Shown: positions 31,721 to 44,073 of the stretch, piece by piece
Layout of the letters: each line of letters opens with the position of its first letter
Position numbering within the stretch: position 1 is the first letter of the stretch
NCBI RefSeq assembly: GCF_003265705.1
Contig: NW_020312848.1
Coordinates: forward strand, 56,091,707 to 56,155,706
Source of the DNA: Callorhinus ursinus
Lineage: Eukaryota; Chordata; Mammalia; Carnivora; Otariidae
DNA: 64,000 nucleotides
Reading direction: 5' to 3'
The notes under the pieces: model-generated
What the model was told of the DNA's origin: nothing
The model's input: only the letters and a program-made list of their open reading frames with translations
Database searches by the model: none
Translations under genes and position numbers: made by a program

Positions 31721-33575
31721 AAAATTTTGATGATTGTTTCAAAATTACTCTCCAAATAGTCCATCCAATGTATACTCTGTTTTGTAGCTTCTGTCTGTGC
31801 TAGATGATACCTTGATTTTTAGTCACAGTAAAGTGGAAAGTGTAAGACACTAAGAGATAGAGATCAGACAGAGTGACACTCTCTCTATTCCCTCTTAAAT
31901 ACAATGTCAAACATTGTTTTCTGATTGCCAGCCTTGACTTTCACAGATGATCCGGGTCTTAGAGCCAGTGTAGTTCCTCTGGCAGTAACGAGAGTGGGAC
32001 AGAAGTTGGAGTACTCCTGTCCTACAGGATAGTGTGTGCGATGATTGTGCAGGTCTTAACAGAGGGGAGGGAAGGCAGTGTGACATCTGGCCTTGCATTT
32101 TCCCTTGTTTGGGATGCTGATGGACCTAAGAACACGGTATTTAGCTAGCATATGTGTGTCCTGCATGTAGTTCTTCTGCTTTGGAAATATATAGCCCATT
32201 TCTAGGAGAGGGCACAAGACCTTAGTATATCTTAATTTTTCAGTAATAGATAAGCTGTTGTCTCATGACCAGGAAAAATTGTATAGCACTTTCAGGGGCC
32301 ATGGATATCGAGTCTATGACATTTTTCCCCAAGAGTCTTTCATAAGACGTCATCAACAATCATGTACAAAGATACCTGCTCACTTTACTTTCACCAGTGC
32401 TGTGTATGAACAAACTTTAAAAAAAGTGACAATTCTCTCACTTCCTATGATGTTAGAAAGATTACATAGTTATCTTACCTATAAAATGAGGGCAATAGTT
32501 CATAGGAAGCCTAATAATTTTATATAATTATCTTTGTCAACCTGATGCGTAAAAATAATATCTCATTTAAGTGTGTTTAATTATGAATGAGGTTGAACAT
32601 TGTTAAATATATATAAAATTGGTTTTAAATTGATGTATAATTGCTTATTTTACATTAAGAAAGTTAATCTTTTTTTCTGCCATATATTTTGCAAATAAAA
32701 TTTTCCAGCTTGTCATTTGTCTTTTGTCTTTATTCATGGTATTCTTCTCTCATGCAGATATTTTAAATATTTATGTAGTCAGGCTTACAAATTTTTTGTT
32801 TATGTGTTTTGTTTTGTGTCTTGCCTACAAAGGCCTTTCCTTCTCTAAAATTTTAAAAAAATTATTAAAACCTCCCATATTTCCTCCTAGGACTTTTACA
32901 CTTTCCTTGTTTACTTTTGAAACTTTGATCCACTAATGGATTTTTTCTCTTTTGGAAGAAAAATTCGAGTAATTAAATATTAAAATGTGATTTGGCATAA
33001 TCTTATAGGGCCTTTATGTTGAATATATATTTTAGCGTGGTGGTTCCACTCAGGTTATATTCTTTCATGAATTTTAGTAATTAATAATTCTTTTTTGGTT
33101 TTGAAGTTTTCAGTATAATTGTTAAGGGTGGGATAAGTAATGTTTTGAACTATCATTGCAACATGCAAACCAATTTACCTTTTTGTTTTAGAATTATCGT
33201 AGTAATCCATAAAAAATTAGACATTCAAGAATGAGTTAACTTCAAAGCATCACAAAACACATGCTATTAATAATCAATCTTTGGAACACCTTGCTGTTGT
33301 CTTGCTCTACTTCCGCGTGTCTGATTATAGCAGTTTGAGGGAGGAAATGTATTCAGTCTTAGTAATTTTTTATTTTGACTTAAGCTTCCCAGTGGGGAAA
33401 ATAAAGATGAATTATTTATGCTTTATAGTTTTTGAAATTGGTGTTGATAAAAATAGTGACTAATGAAGCAAGCATTGGTATGCATTGCTGGGGTGTTTGA
33501 GACTTTTCCTTTTCAATTTTTCCATTGTGGCCTAACAAAATTCTGTTCTGCTTGAAGAAGTCATATGTTTAAGAC
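31721..33575. other. Unique AT-rich DNA, nothing recognised
   Basis: Part of 32630-32960 (TTGCAAATAAAATTTTCCAG and onward) resembles antisense L1 ORF2 text but is too diverged to assign. No gene was seen. Confidence 0.45.
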
Positions 33576-33586
33576 AAATTAAATTT

Positions 33587-33796
33587 AGGGACGCCTGGGT
33601 GGCTCAGTCGTTAAGCATCTGCCTTCAGCTTAGGTCATAATCTCAGGGTCCTGGGATCGAGCCCCGCATTGGGTTCCCTGCTCAGCAGGGAGCTTGTTTC
33701 TCCCTCTCCCACTCCTCCTGCTTGTGTTCCCTCTCTCACTGTCTGTCTCTCTGTCAAATAAATAAATAAATAAATAAATAAAATCTTAAAAAAAAA
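33587..33796 (+). mobile_element. Can-SINE, sense
   Basis: Starts AGGGACGCCTGGGTGGCTCA and ends with five AAAT units, TCTT and A10. Target duplication ACAAATTAA(A/G)TTT is at 33574-33586 and 33797-33809. Confidence 0.95.
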
Positions 33797-33809
33797 ACAA
33801 ATTAAGTTT

Positions 33810-34685
33810 TAAGGTCAAGAACTATTTTCTTGATTAAACATATATTACTTCCGTGATAACTGCCTCTTATTCCCAGGTCAACAGGACCTCTCAGAGGAAG
33901 CCAGAGAGTTTCCTGTGTTTAATTGCCTTTAGTCAATGAAGACTTGTCATGAGTGAGTTCTGAAGGGAGCCTGACTTTACCTCCCAAGATGAGGAAGTGA
34001 TTGTCTACACCATCATAATACATATATTTGCTATTTATTGAAGTCACTCAGAATATTTTGCCAATTTTATTTTAGTTCTTCAGATTTTAATATTAATACT
34101 ATTATTTTTTAAGTCCAAATCTTGCAAATAACACAATCATACCCCTGTGATAGAGCAAATATTATTCTCCTTCACAGTTGCAGAGATTCCAGTCTAGTAA
34201 GCATTAGTGCCTGTTTTGCTTGGGATGTGTTTCTTGTTTGTAGCCAGTTTTGCTTAATTACATTTACATTTCTCAGGGTTAAAGAGGCTTTGGTGAGGAT
34301 AATAGAAAACCACACTTATTGGTGGGGGCCATATCATACATTATCATACTCTGCCTCTGGACCACCCCTGCTTCTTGTCATTATTTAGTTTTCAACATAT
34401 ATTGTTCTTTTGGAGTGCACAGCCCTGGGATGGGTGCTTAAGTGCCTACCTTTCCCTTCTCTCTTAGATGTCGTCTTTCCTTGGCTTCATAAGGAAACGA
34501 AAGGGGATTGTTGCAGTTTTGATTCATGTGTCTGATAGAACTTTTCATTTTAGGGGAAGAGATAAGCAGGCATGAGGGAGGTGGAAGAAATGGAAAGAGG
34601 GATAGAGGAACCTTTCTTTCTAGCAGAACAGATTAGCTAAAACCACTCATTTGTTTAAAAACCGATAAACCCAATACCATTTGAA
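33810..34685. other. Unique AT-rich DNA, nothing recognised
   Basis: No gene or confident repeat. The longest open frame is 88 codons (34122-34388). Confidence 0.5.
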
Positions 34686-34689
34686 AGCT

Positions 34690-35075
34690 TGACATATACC
34701 ATGCACCGTTTAGGTGCTTTGTGTTCTTAATTCATTTAATCCCAAATGTAGGTTTTATTACCCCATTTCACACAGGAGGAAATGAATTCAGAAAAGTGTT
34801 TTGTTTTTGTTTATTTTTTGGTGGGAGGTGGGTAGGGGCAGAGGGAGAGGGAGAAAGAGAATCTTAAAGCAGGCTCCATGCCCAGCGCGGAGCCTGACGT
34901 GGGGCTCCATCTCACAACCCTGAGTTCATGACGTGAGCCAAAATCAAGAGTCGGTTGCTCAGTGGACTGAGCCGCCCAGGAGCCTAACCAGAGAAGTTTT
35001 AAAGAAGCTTGTCTAAGGTCACATAAGTGTCAGAGCCAAGACTCAAATCCAGAACTCTATGACTCCAAAGTTAAT
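34690..35075 (-). repeat. MIR SINE, split by old Can-SINE
   Basis: TACCATGCACCGTTTAGGTG, then TTATTACCCCATTTCACACA, and after the SINE AAGCTTGTCTAAGGTCACAT, form one reverse MIR. Confidence 0.8.
34800..34985 (-). mobile_element. Old Can-SINE, antisense
   Basis: A diverged SINE in reverse with TCTTAAAGCAGGCTCCATGC and AGTGGACTGAGCCGCCCAGG near its head. No clean target duplication is left. Confidence 0.85.
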
Positions 35076-35129
35076 GTTGGTTTACTCATCTATTTCTTGT
35101 ATCTCTAAATACCATTTATATGCAGACAT

Positions 35130-36140
35130 CTCCCAGATTTTATCTCTAGATCTCTAGACTTAGTCTGGACCTCTCTAGTTTAGATCCCTAGTCTAGTCTA
35201 GACTTCTCTGAACTCTAGACCTGTTCATCCTGTGGTTTACTCAGCATCTCCACTGGGATGGCCCATAAATACATGTAACTCAACACATACCCAAACTCCT
35301 GATTTCTAGGGCCTCTTCCACTTACTATTCACCTATTTCCTCCTCGGATCATAACTGCTCCATCCTTTCAGTTGCTCAGGTCAAAAATTTCTTGAAGTTA
35401 TCCATGACCCCTTTATGTTCTTCTTACTCTTCACATGCATTCTGTCGAGAAATCTTGTTGATTTTATCTTCGCAATTTCTGATACCATTTTCTGCCTGGA
35501 TTATTGGAAAGGTTTCCTGGCTGGTGATCTCACTTTCAGCCTTGCTTCCCAAGTCTATTCTAAACACATCAGCTCAAGAGTCTTTTCAAACAACAGACTT
35601 CTCTCCTGCTAAACTCCCCATTTTCCTCACCCTCAGAGTAAAAAGCCTTATGGGATCTGGTTCCGTTAACCTCTCTGATCTTATATTCTATCACATTCCT
35701 TCTTCCTGGCCACACAGGACTTCTCACTATCCCTTTAATACACCAGGCACACAGCTGCCGTAGGGTTTTTGTACTTTATGTTCCTTCTTTCTGGAATGCT
35801 CTCCCTCCAGATATCTGCATAGCTCACCCCCTCTTTTCTTTCAAGTCTCTGAGCAAATGGTTCCTTCTCAGGGAGGCCTACCATGACCACTCCTCTTGCT
35901 GGCACTCCCCATCTCTTTAACCCTGTTTAAACTTCTTCTACTGCACTTATCACCTTCTAATAGATTATATAATTTCTTTGTTACTGTGTATTTTCTGTTT
36001 CTCCTACCTTCTGATCTCCTCCCAACTGAAAGCTCCATACTGGCAGGGAGTTTTTGGGTGGCTGGGGCCCTGCGTTGTTCATTTTGTGTTCCTAGCAATT
36101 ATGTCAAGGCCTGGCACATCATTGATGATCGGTAAAATCT
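35130..36140 (+). mobile_element. L2 LINE 3' region
   Basis: Typical L2 3' text in order: GTTATCCATGACCCCTTTAT, CTGGATTATTGGAAAGG, TTGCTTCCCAAGTCTATTCT, TCTGGAATGCTCTCCCTCCA, CTTCTCAGGGAGGCCTACCA, GAAAGCTCCATACTGGCAGG, then AAGGCCTGGCACATCATTGA. The 123-codon frame at 35392-35763 is L2-derived. Confidence 0.85.
35140..35225. repeat. CTAG-rich degenerate tandem stretch
   Basis: CTCTAGA, TCTAGAC, CTAGTCTAGTCTAGAC and similar words recur about ten times in 85 bases. It looks like a short expanded array next to the L2 copy. Confidence 0.65.
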
Positions 36141-36381
36141 GTAGAATGAAAACATTTATTCACAAACATGGGATGAAGCCCTGTGCTAAGAGTGAGGAAT
36201 ATAGGGACCTTTCCTGGCTCTTAGATTTTTAATTGATTATACTCGTTTGGGGTTTCTACCTGTCAGTTAAAGGGAAATCAAATTCTAGAGAGGTTGTAAC
36301 TCCCAGTGGTGAAAGGAAGCAGGGTGTATTCAGCAGTTGCTTTGTATCAGATGTTTCATATAGATAGAATGCATTCATTTA

Positions 36382-36581
36382 GGGCATCTGGGTGGCTCAG
36401 TCAGTTAAGCGACTGCCTTCGGCTCAGGTCATGATCCTGGAGTCCCGGGATCAAGTCCCACATCGGGCTTCCTGCTTGGCAGGGAGTCTGCTTCTCCCTC
36501 TGACCCTCTTCCCTCTCGTGCTCTCTCCATCTCTCATTCTCTCTCTCTCTCAAATAAATAAATAAAATCTTAAAAAAAAAA
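36382..36581 (+). mobile_element. Can-SINE, sense
   Basis: Full length. Target duplication AGAATGCATTCATTTA is at about 36366-36381 and 36582-36597, without mismatch. Confidence 0.95.
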
Positions 36582-36689
36582 AGAATGCATTCATTTATAC
36601 CTTACAACAACTCCATGAGGAATATGTTATCAGTGTTTCGTAGGAAGTGATTCAGGGATATTATGCATTCTACTTAAAGACTCAAATCC

Positions 36690-37215
36690 ATGTCTGTCTG
36701 CTTTTCCAGTCCTGCCACACTGCCTCTCTGGCTGTGCCCCATCACCTGTGGGATGAGCCCTGTTTCCTAAGCATGGCATGTAAGACCCTTTTGGTCTGCA
36801 TTCAGCCTGTCTGACGAGCCTTAGTTTTTCTCTTTCTTCTGGACACTGTCAACTCCAGCTTCTCTTTAAAGGCTTGCTTTTTACCTAATAGGTCATCTGC
36901 TTACAGCCTCACCCCTCTGCAGACTGCTTTTCCACTAACTGAAGTGCCTTCCGCCTTCTGCCTGGGGAAGTCTCTGCTTGTCCTTAGAGCCCCAGCTCGC
37001 GTGCCACCTCCTCCGTGTAGCCTGGTCTCGCTTCTCTTGGGGAGGTAGTCGGTCGCTGCCCACTGCTTCCCAGAATGCCGCTCATCACGTGGTAATTACT
37101 TATCCTTTCCACGATGTTCTAGTTAGTCCCTAGGAATGGAGCTCTCTTTTCTTCTTCATTGCTTTACCAGTACCTAGGACAGGGCCTACTATATGCCACA
37201 CCCTGGGTGAATGTT
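36690..37215 (+). mobile_element. L2 LINE 3' fragment
   Basis: ACCCTTTTGGTCTGCATTCA, CTTCCGCCTTCTGCCTGGGG and GCTCGCGTGCCACCTCCTCC are in L2 3' order. Confidence 0.75.
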
Positions 37216-37374
37216 TCTTCACTCACTTAATAGTAATTCAAGCTAAAATGGGTAATGGAAGCTGGGATTTTCAATGAAAAAAACAAAAGAACAACAGTTA
37301 TAATCTGAGAAAAGTCTAGACGACACCTCAGAGATGTTCTGTGGATCAAACATTCATTCGTATATTCATTGCTT

Positions 37375-37575
37375 TTGGGTAGTTACTAAGTACATGGACT
37401 TAATGGGTTCAACACCCAGCTCTGTCATTTACTTCAGGCTTAACGTTGCCCGGTTACTTATTTCTCTGAACCTCCACCTGGTCTGTGAAATGGGGGATAA
37501 CATTGGTGCCTACCTATTAGTATGGCTGGGAGGATTTAATGCAATGTATATAAGAGGACTATCATACATTAAGCA
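37375..37575 (+). repeat. MIR SINE
   Basis: GGGTTCAACACCCAGCTCTG, GGTCTGTGAAATGGGGGATA, then GGGAGGATTTAATGCAATGT and a final TTAAGCACTAATAT. Confidence 0.8.
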
Positions 37576-37579
37576 CTAA

Positions 37580-38575
37580 TATAAAGCAACAAAGTTTTCT
37601 GGAGGAGTTAATATTTTTACTACATGGTCTCAGATTTAAATTGTATTGAATAGATTGAGCAAAATACTAAACTAAGGACATCAATCATGAAAAAAAGTGT
37701 AAGCCGCTTGTTTTTTATGTTACCTTGAGGGTTCATCTCTCAGAATTATTTCTGATACTCATCTTTTTTTCTACACAGAGCCCTAGTTTGAAGTGGTGAA
37801 CTGAACATTTTAAGCATTTAAATGGAAATGGATGAATTGATTTTTTTTTAAGTTTACATAAATTGAATGAAAAATTTAAGAAATAATACCCACCCATTTT
37901 AAATGAAGGGGGTTTAGAAGTGGTCATTATCAAGGGGAAACAGTTGGAACCTGAGAGTTGTGTGTTCCATCAGAACAATTTAATTACAAGCATATGGTAG
38001 TCCTAGTGTTGTTTATGAGATGAGTTAGGAAGAAGTTTTAACAAGTAGAGCATTTGATTGCAAGAACTGAAGCTCTCCCAGAATCTGTGTAGGTGGGCCC
38101 TGTGATATGGTGTCCATATGATAAAATTATGTTTAGAGTCTTCTATGAGAATTTTAAAACCATGCAAATGTGCAAATGTCCAGATGCAGTTTGATTTTAC
38201 ATTGATTTAGTGTCTGGCACTTTATACTCTGTGCATTGTCAGGAAACTTCCTAGGCTGGCAGTAATTAAAGGATTTGGATTATATCGATGTAATGTGAAG
38301 TCTGTGACATCTGAGAGTAGGTTAGCCAGCCTCATACCAGGTGTTTGATGGCTGGGGATGTTTTTCATGGTTATAAGTCTCCATGCCAAATTTTATTCCA
38401 GAAATTGGCCTGAGAGGGTGCGCTTTGGATACAGATGCAGAAGTAAACAATGACTTAAGAAATTGGCTTGGAAATCAGGGATTTATTTTCTCTGTCCCGC
38501 TCTGATATAGTTCTAGAAATAACCATAATTATGGATAAAACAAAGTATTCTTCAATTCATTAAAACATAGTGTGT
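37580..38575. other. Unique AT-rich DNA, nothing recognised
   Basis: No gene or repeat was recognised. Confidence 0.5.
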
Positions 38576-38579
38576 TTAG

Positions 38580-39150
38580 CTACTAGAGATAGAACAGTGA
38601 ACAAGATGGAAATGGTTCCTACCCTCATGGAGCTTACAGTTTTATGGATAAGGCACATATCAAACAAACACATAACACATACATATTTTTCACACAGGTG
38701 CCAAGGTAGAGGATCATCAGGCTCTGAATACAGATAAGGTGGTCAGAAAAAGCCTTTCTGAGGACTTGAGAGTTAAGGTGCAGAAATGCAGCCTTGTGAA
38801 GGAAGGGCCTTTCAGGCAGAGTCTCTGCATGTGCAAGAGCCCTGAGGAGGGAAGGAGCACGGGTCTTGCCAGTACAGGAGAGAGGCCGGTAGGGCTGCAG
38901 TGGTGGAGTGAGGAAGCGGGAGACCTACCAGGTGGCTGTTGTGTCAGATGGGAGGTGATGGTGGCAAGGATCAGGATGGGGAGTGGTTGAGAGAGAGAGA
39001 CGATGTGTTCAGGATATATTTGCAGGGTAAAACTAGTGAGGCTTGTTGAGTTGGGCAAGGAGAGTGACGTAGATGGAGAGATCAAGGATGCTCCCAGGTT
39101 TCTAGCTTGAGGAACTGAATGGATGGGAGTGCCATTAACCGACATAGGAC
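38580..39150 (-). mobile_element. L2 LINE fragment, antisense
   Basis: The order AACAGTGAACAAGATGGAAA, CCTCATGGAGCTTACAGTTT, GCCTTTCTGAGGACTTGAGA, CATGTGCAAGAGCCCTGAGG is the reverse complement of the L2 3' region. The 142-codon minus frame (38717-39145) is L2-derived and has no gene evidence. Confidence 0.8.
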
Positions 39151-39755
39151 ATTATCTGAAGGAAACAGAGAAGAACACACAACAAATGCCAAAGGAAATA
39201 TGAAGGTTGGCAACCCTTAGTAGAGTCTAGCCACCCACATGTTTTTATTCCCATTCTCTTGCGTTTTATCAAAATAAAAGCTTTTCATCTGCTGCAGACT
39301 CTTTGAGCACAGTGCAGTCTCTGTGTCATCAATAATTTATGCAGAGTTCTCAAGTAAAAGCGTTAGTGTCCAAGGCCTTGTGATTCTCATCTAGTTTCCC
39401 AGAATATTTCACAGGGCAGATATGAAAAGAAAGACTTAAAAACAAAAAATACCATCATTTATTAGTATGGCACAATTTTAAAGGGCCATCATTCCATTTT
39501 ATTCAGGGTCACCCTCCTTTTTGTAGGTATGTAATCTAACTCTAAAGGTTATCGTTCCCCTAGGACTGGTTGTGCTAACATCTGCAACCCTATCTGTAGG
39601 AAACTAAACAGGTTGATTGGTATGTTTTGCTTTCAGCTGATTTTTTTCCCATAACAACCAGAAAGGTTTTTGGAGGTATAGCTTTTAACCTTCCATCTGA
39701 CATTGATGGTTGCTTTTTCAGGAAATTATTCATATCTGTTCTTATTCTTTTAATA
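39151..39755. other. Unique AT-rich DNA, nothing recognised
   Basis: No gene or repeat was recognised. Confidence 0.45.
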
Positions 39756-39759
39756 ATAA

Positions 39760-40080
39760 ATAACTTTTTATGTTATAAGTAAACTATCTTCATTGTAAAT
39801 AATTTGGAAAGTCCAGAAAGTTATACAATCATTTGTAATCCCATTCTGAGCAGTAAATTTTTTTTCATTTTTTTTTTGTCTAATCAGTGGGATGCTCCAC
39901 TATCTATGTGCAGTTTTGTATCCTCCATTTTTTCACTTAACATTTTGTTATGACTCTTTTCTGTATCTTATTAACTGTTATTCAAAGATGACATTTTAAG
40001 TGGCTAAGTACTATTTTATGGCATGGAGTATTTAATCATTTTCCTATTGTTAAGCATTTAGGTTATTTGCTCTTTTTCGT
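39760..40080. repeat. Ancient repeat-like stretch, family not assigned
   Basis: TTGTATCCTCCATTTTTTCA, then CTTAACATTTTGTTATGACT, and a terminal CTATTGTTAAGCATTTAGGT follow a common old mammalian repeat that I cannot name with confidence. Confidence 0.45.
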
Positions 40081-40094
40081 AGAGAAACTTTATT

Positions 40095-40300
40095 TTTTAA
40101 TTTTAATTTATTTTTTAAAGATTTTGTTTATTTATTTGATGGAGAGAGGGCACAAGTAGGCAGAGCGGCAGGCAGAGGGAGAGGGAGAAGCAGGCTCCCC
40201 ACTAAGCAGAGAGCCCGATGCGGGGCTCGATCCCAGGACCCCGGGATCATGACCTGAGCTGAAGGCAGTTGCTTAACTGACTGAGCCATCCAGGCTTCCC
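40095..40300 (-). mobile_element. Can-SINE, antisense
   Basis: A full SINE in reverse, flanked by TCGTAGAGAAACTTT and TCATAGAGAAATTTT as a diverged target duplication. Confidence 0.9.
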
Positions 40301-40765
40301 TCATAGAGAAATTTTAATTGAAGGACAAAAGTCAGACGGTTTTTTGCAGGACACAGTGTTTTAACAAAAGAAACAACCCTCTACTCAAGTCCCAATTGGT
40401 AAATCCACAGTCTTCTCCAGGCAGCTTTAGAAGAGTGACTGGGGCACCTGAATAACAGCAGTAACAGCCCTAGTCTGCGGGGCTCTCCGCCCTTGCAGTA
40501 CGTTTCTGTGTCCTGGGAGGTGCGGGAGCTAAACCTGGACTCCCATTGCTAAGCTCCTCAGCACTGTTACTCACTAGGATCTTTGCCCGTGTCCTTCGAA
40601 GCCTCTCTGTATTTCCACTTTTGTCTAGCGCCTCTGCATCTTGCCTTGAAGCACTGGCTGGAATCAGGGAGAGTTAGTTACCCGCCTCTTACCACAGTTC
40701 TGGGCTGCTCAATGTGCACTGCTTCATCCCCAGCCCGGTCCTTCTCTGGGGCAGTCCCTCAGGTC
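40301..40765. other. Unique sequence, less AT-rich
   Basis: A 138-codon plus frame (40583-40999) and a 110-codon minus frame overlap each other and run into L2 sequence. Neither resembles a known protein. Confidence 0.45.
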
Positions 40766-40769
40766 TCAG

Positions 40770-40995
40770 CAGCTTACCTCCTCCTAGCCATCCATCCACT
40801 TGACAACTGCTTACTGAGCACCTATCAAGTTCCAGGAATTGGGCTAGATATTGGGGATATGGTGGTAGACAGAGACAGCTGCCCTCATAGTTTATGCTTA
40901 GTAGGAAGTAACTGCATGGGAGGGAGCAGAGATTGTTGCATAGGGTTTGGGAGAGTGATGTACCCAGACAGTGTTCTAAATAGTTCTGACCTGAG
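40770..40995 (-). mobile_element. L2 LINE fragment, antisense
   Basis: GCTTACTGAGCACCTATCAA, GATATTGGGGATATGGTGGT and GACAGCTGCCCTCATAG are reversed L2 3' words. Confidence 0.65.
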
Positions 40996-41934
40996 CTAGC
41001 TCTTCCATGCATACCACACACTGAGCGCTTGGTACATTTTATGTTTTAAAACCTATACACACATCCTTTTAGGTATGAACTGCATGTGTCAAAACTATAA
41101 AATAAGACAGAAGAACACCATGAGTGGAGGAGAAGCACTGCTTGGTAATGCTGCGTCTCTGCCGGCCTTTTGCATTTTTGGAATTGCCGGGGTGTATCTT
41201 CGGGTGCTGCAGTGCAAGCCCATTATAGTCCTTAGTCCTATGAGGGTCAGGAACTACTCTTCCCTGCTCTGCTTGTGACAGGCTGCACACCCATGCTGAA
41301 GGTGGAGGTGGTGGACCTCAGCGTGTAGTCTGCCTGGAAGGTGACGTTTATTCTTCGTGTGTTTCTCTCCTCTTCTTAAAAGTATACCATGAACACAGAG
41401 TTTAAGTGAATTTTGCCTTTGTCTGGTCATTCCTTTATCACACTAGGTCTGTACCATAAATGTGCTGTGCTTGAGGGCAGGGTACCATGTTGTGTGTTTT
41501 CGTTTGCTTTGGTTTATTTGGTAATTTGGCAAATGTATATTCATGGGTGAGGAACAGAACAGTTTCACCTGCTAAGAAGTTCCATATGAGCATTTTCCCA
41601 GCACATTAATTAATTTTAAAAAACAACCAGTACTTTTGATGGATGTAACTGCTATGGAATTCTCTGCTGGACGTATCAGGAAAGTGTAGCAGACAAATAT
41701 ATTTGGATTTTAACAATATATCCATCTCATGATATTCCTTTGCCAAGATGAAGACATATGGGCTAGATAAAAGGAAAAGCAGATGAATTAGGAACATTAA
41801 CTATTGTTTTTAGTGATGATGTGGTACAAGGAACCCTTGGACACACATTCATTGGCTCTGAGTTGACATTTTTTTCTTTACCTCTTATTAGTCACGTGGC
41901 CTTGGACAGTTTAATAGTACTAATCATAATTATG
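40996..41934. other. Unique DNA, nothing recognised
   Basis: No gene or confident repeat. Confidence 0.5.
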
Positions 41935-42405
41935 TGTAATAGTGGTTCACATTTACTTAGTAATTGCTCAATTACTAAAAAGTAATTCACTATACTAAGG
42001 AGTAGATATGATTGACTTAATCCTCTGTGAGTTGTAGGTACTATTAGTTTTTTAAAAGATTTTATTTATTTGAGAGAGAGAGAATGAGAGAGAGAGAGAG
42101 AGCACATGAGGGGGGGAGGGTCAGAGGGAGAAGCAGACTCCCTGCTGAGCAGGGAGCCAGATGCGGGACTTGATCCCGGGACTCCAGGATCATGACCTGA
42201 GCCGAAGGCAGTCGCTCAATCAACTGAGCCACCCAGGCGCCCCTGTAGGGTACTATTATTATTCCCCAATTTGTATGTGAAGAAACCGAGGTGCAGAGAA
42301 ATTGAATGAAGAATCCCAGATCACGCAGCTTGCCATTGCTGGATCTGGGCTTTGCATAGGCCATTGAGATCAAGCAATCCATGCACCAACCCCTGTGCTG
42401 TACCT
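41935..42405 (-). repeat. MIR SINE, split by Can-SINE
   Basis: AGTGGTTCACATTTACTTAG on one side, and AAGAAACCGAGGTGCAGAGA, GCAGCTTGCCATTGCTGGAT on the other side of the nested SINE, make one reverse MIR. Confidence 0.8.
42048..42243 (-). mobile_element. Can-SINE, antisense, within MIR
   Basis: A full SINE in reverse with target duplication TGTAG(G)GTACTATTA at 42033-42047 and 42244-42258. Confidence 0.95.
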
Positions 42406-42419
42406 AACCTACCTAAGTC

Positions 42420-42972
42420 CCAGTTGGCCCAGTCGGATAGTGGGAATGTGTTTACTCGATGAAATACGAGGTCCTGTTGATGTGCATATTTCAGTAAATG
42501 CTAAGTCTCTGCCTTTCTGGTACTCCACCTTCTTTCTGTTCGAATTGGCAGTTGGACTTTTTGTTCCAGCTTAACAAGCCAGGTGAGATGGGAGAGTTGA
42601 TTTGTGTCAGGTGAAAAAAGGATTTCCGTGCATTACTGAAGAGTGTGTTTCTTGCTCAAAGTTTTGGGAGTTATATGCGATTAAGTGAGATAAAATAGAA
42701 GAAAATGGAAATTGGAAGGAGCTTTGTGTCTATAAGGGATTCTTTTACATCAGAGTCACCCTGGGTGAAGATTCTGGTGGTATATTGCAGGGTCCTAACT
42801 TCAGTCCTGTCCATTTCCACATTGTGTCAGTATCTGGGATGAAGAAAATAAAGGGGATGCTTATCATTGGCTTGTGGATGATCTAAAGCTGTAGATTTAG
42901 TTTTCATTGATTCCTTATATTTTATTTTCTCTAATGATTTGAAAGGTAGATTATTTAAGATATGATGAATTT
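42420..42972. other. Unique AT-rich DNA, nothing recognised
   Basis: No gene or repeat was recognised. Confidence 0.5.
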
Positions 42973-42989
42973 AAATTGTGCCTTGTTTA

Positions 42990-43197
42990 GGGCACCTGGG
43001 TGGCTCAATTGGTTAAGCGGCTGCCTTCGGCTCAGGTCATGATCCTGGAGCTCCGGGATCGAGACCCGCATCCAGCTCCCTGCTCAGCGGGGAGTCTGCT
43101 TCTCCCTCTGACCCTCTTCCCTCTCGTGCTCTCTATCTCTCATTCTCTCTCTCTCAAATAAATAAAATCTTTAAAAAAAAAAAGAACTTTAAAAAAA
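42990..43197 (+). mobile_element. Can-SINE, sense
   Basis: Full length with a 17-bp target duplication AAATTGTGCCTTGTTTA on both sides (42973-42989 and about 43197-43213). The tail carries AAAGAACTTTAAA between two A runs. Confidence 0.95.
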
Positions 43198-43279
43198 AAT
43201 TGTGCCTTGTTTAAAGCTTTTCGTAAATATGCTTAGTGCTGTATTGCACTAATTTATCTTGTTATGTATTTGTTCATTC

Positions 43280-43365
43280 TTTTTAAAAATTGATGCATAA
43301 TTGACATATAACATTGTATTAGATTTAGGTATACAACACAATGATTTGATTTGTACATTCATTCT
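43280..43365 (-). mobile_element. L1 3' UTR scrap, antisense
   Basis: TTGATGCATAATTGACATAT, then AACATTGTATTAGATTTAGG, is the reverse complement of an L1M 3' UTR segment. Confidence 0.65.
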
Positions 43366-43800
43366 TAATATGTCTGAAAGTGCCTTTCTAATGCCCTATG
43401 TATGAATAATAAATGGCCCAGGATAAAACTAAAACTAGAATTTTAAATTTGTTAGGCCAAGAACTATTGTTGGTTTTGTTTTACTTCTCTGTTTTTCATA
43501 TAGTGCTCAACATTATGTTTTGGATATAATTGATGTTTTTCCATAGTGTTGATTTGATGTGAATTTTTTTAAAGTTAAGTACTAAGCCTTAGGGAATTGT
43601 GAGATGTTTGTTTACATGCTTTGAGTAAGGCTTCTCCTAAGAGGAGATTGTTTGATTGAGTTATGTACTAACATGCCTGTGCTTGATTAGTTGGCTTCAA
43701 ATGCCTAAACATAGCAAATAATGGCCCACTTGAAGATCTCTAACATCAACTAGTTATTATGTTATTTCAGACCCGTACTAAATCATGAATTTGAATATAA
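43366..43800. other. Unique AT-rich DNA, nothing recognised
   Basis: No gene or repeat was recognised. Confidence 0.5.
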
Positions 43801-43813
43801 TACAAGGAACTTT

Positions 43814-44014
43814 TTTTTTTTTAAGATTTTATTTATTTATTTGAGAGAGAGAGAGAGACAGTGAGAGAGGGACCACAAGCAGGGGGAGTGGGAGAGGGAG
43901 AAACAGGCTCCCTCCTGAGCAGGGAGCCCGATGCGGGACTCAATCCCAGGACCCTGAGATCATGACCTGAGCCAAAGGCAGACGCTTAACAACTGAGCCA
44001 CCCAGGCGCCCCAG
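43814..44014 (-). mobile_element. Can-SINE, antisense, first of a pair
   Basis: A full SINE in reverse. TACAAGGAACTTTTT occurs at 43801-43815 and again at 44015-44029. Confidence 0.95.
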
Positions 44015-44073
44015 TACAAGGAACTTTTTCTTTTTTTTTTTAGTTTTTTTTTATTTAAAAAGGAACTTTTTTT

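Noticed and set aside
35392..35763. 123-codon plus-strand frame
   Set aside because: It is part of an L2 3' region, which is non-coding in this segment.
38717..39145. 142-codon minus-strand frame
   Set aside because: It lies within an antisense L2 copy, and its text follows the L2 3' region, not a gene.
40583..40999. 138-codon plus-strand frame with Cys/Ser-rich product
   Set aside because: It overlaps an opposing 110-codon frame and runs into L2 sequence; no family resemblance.
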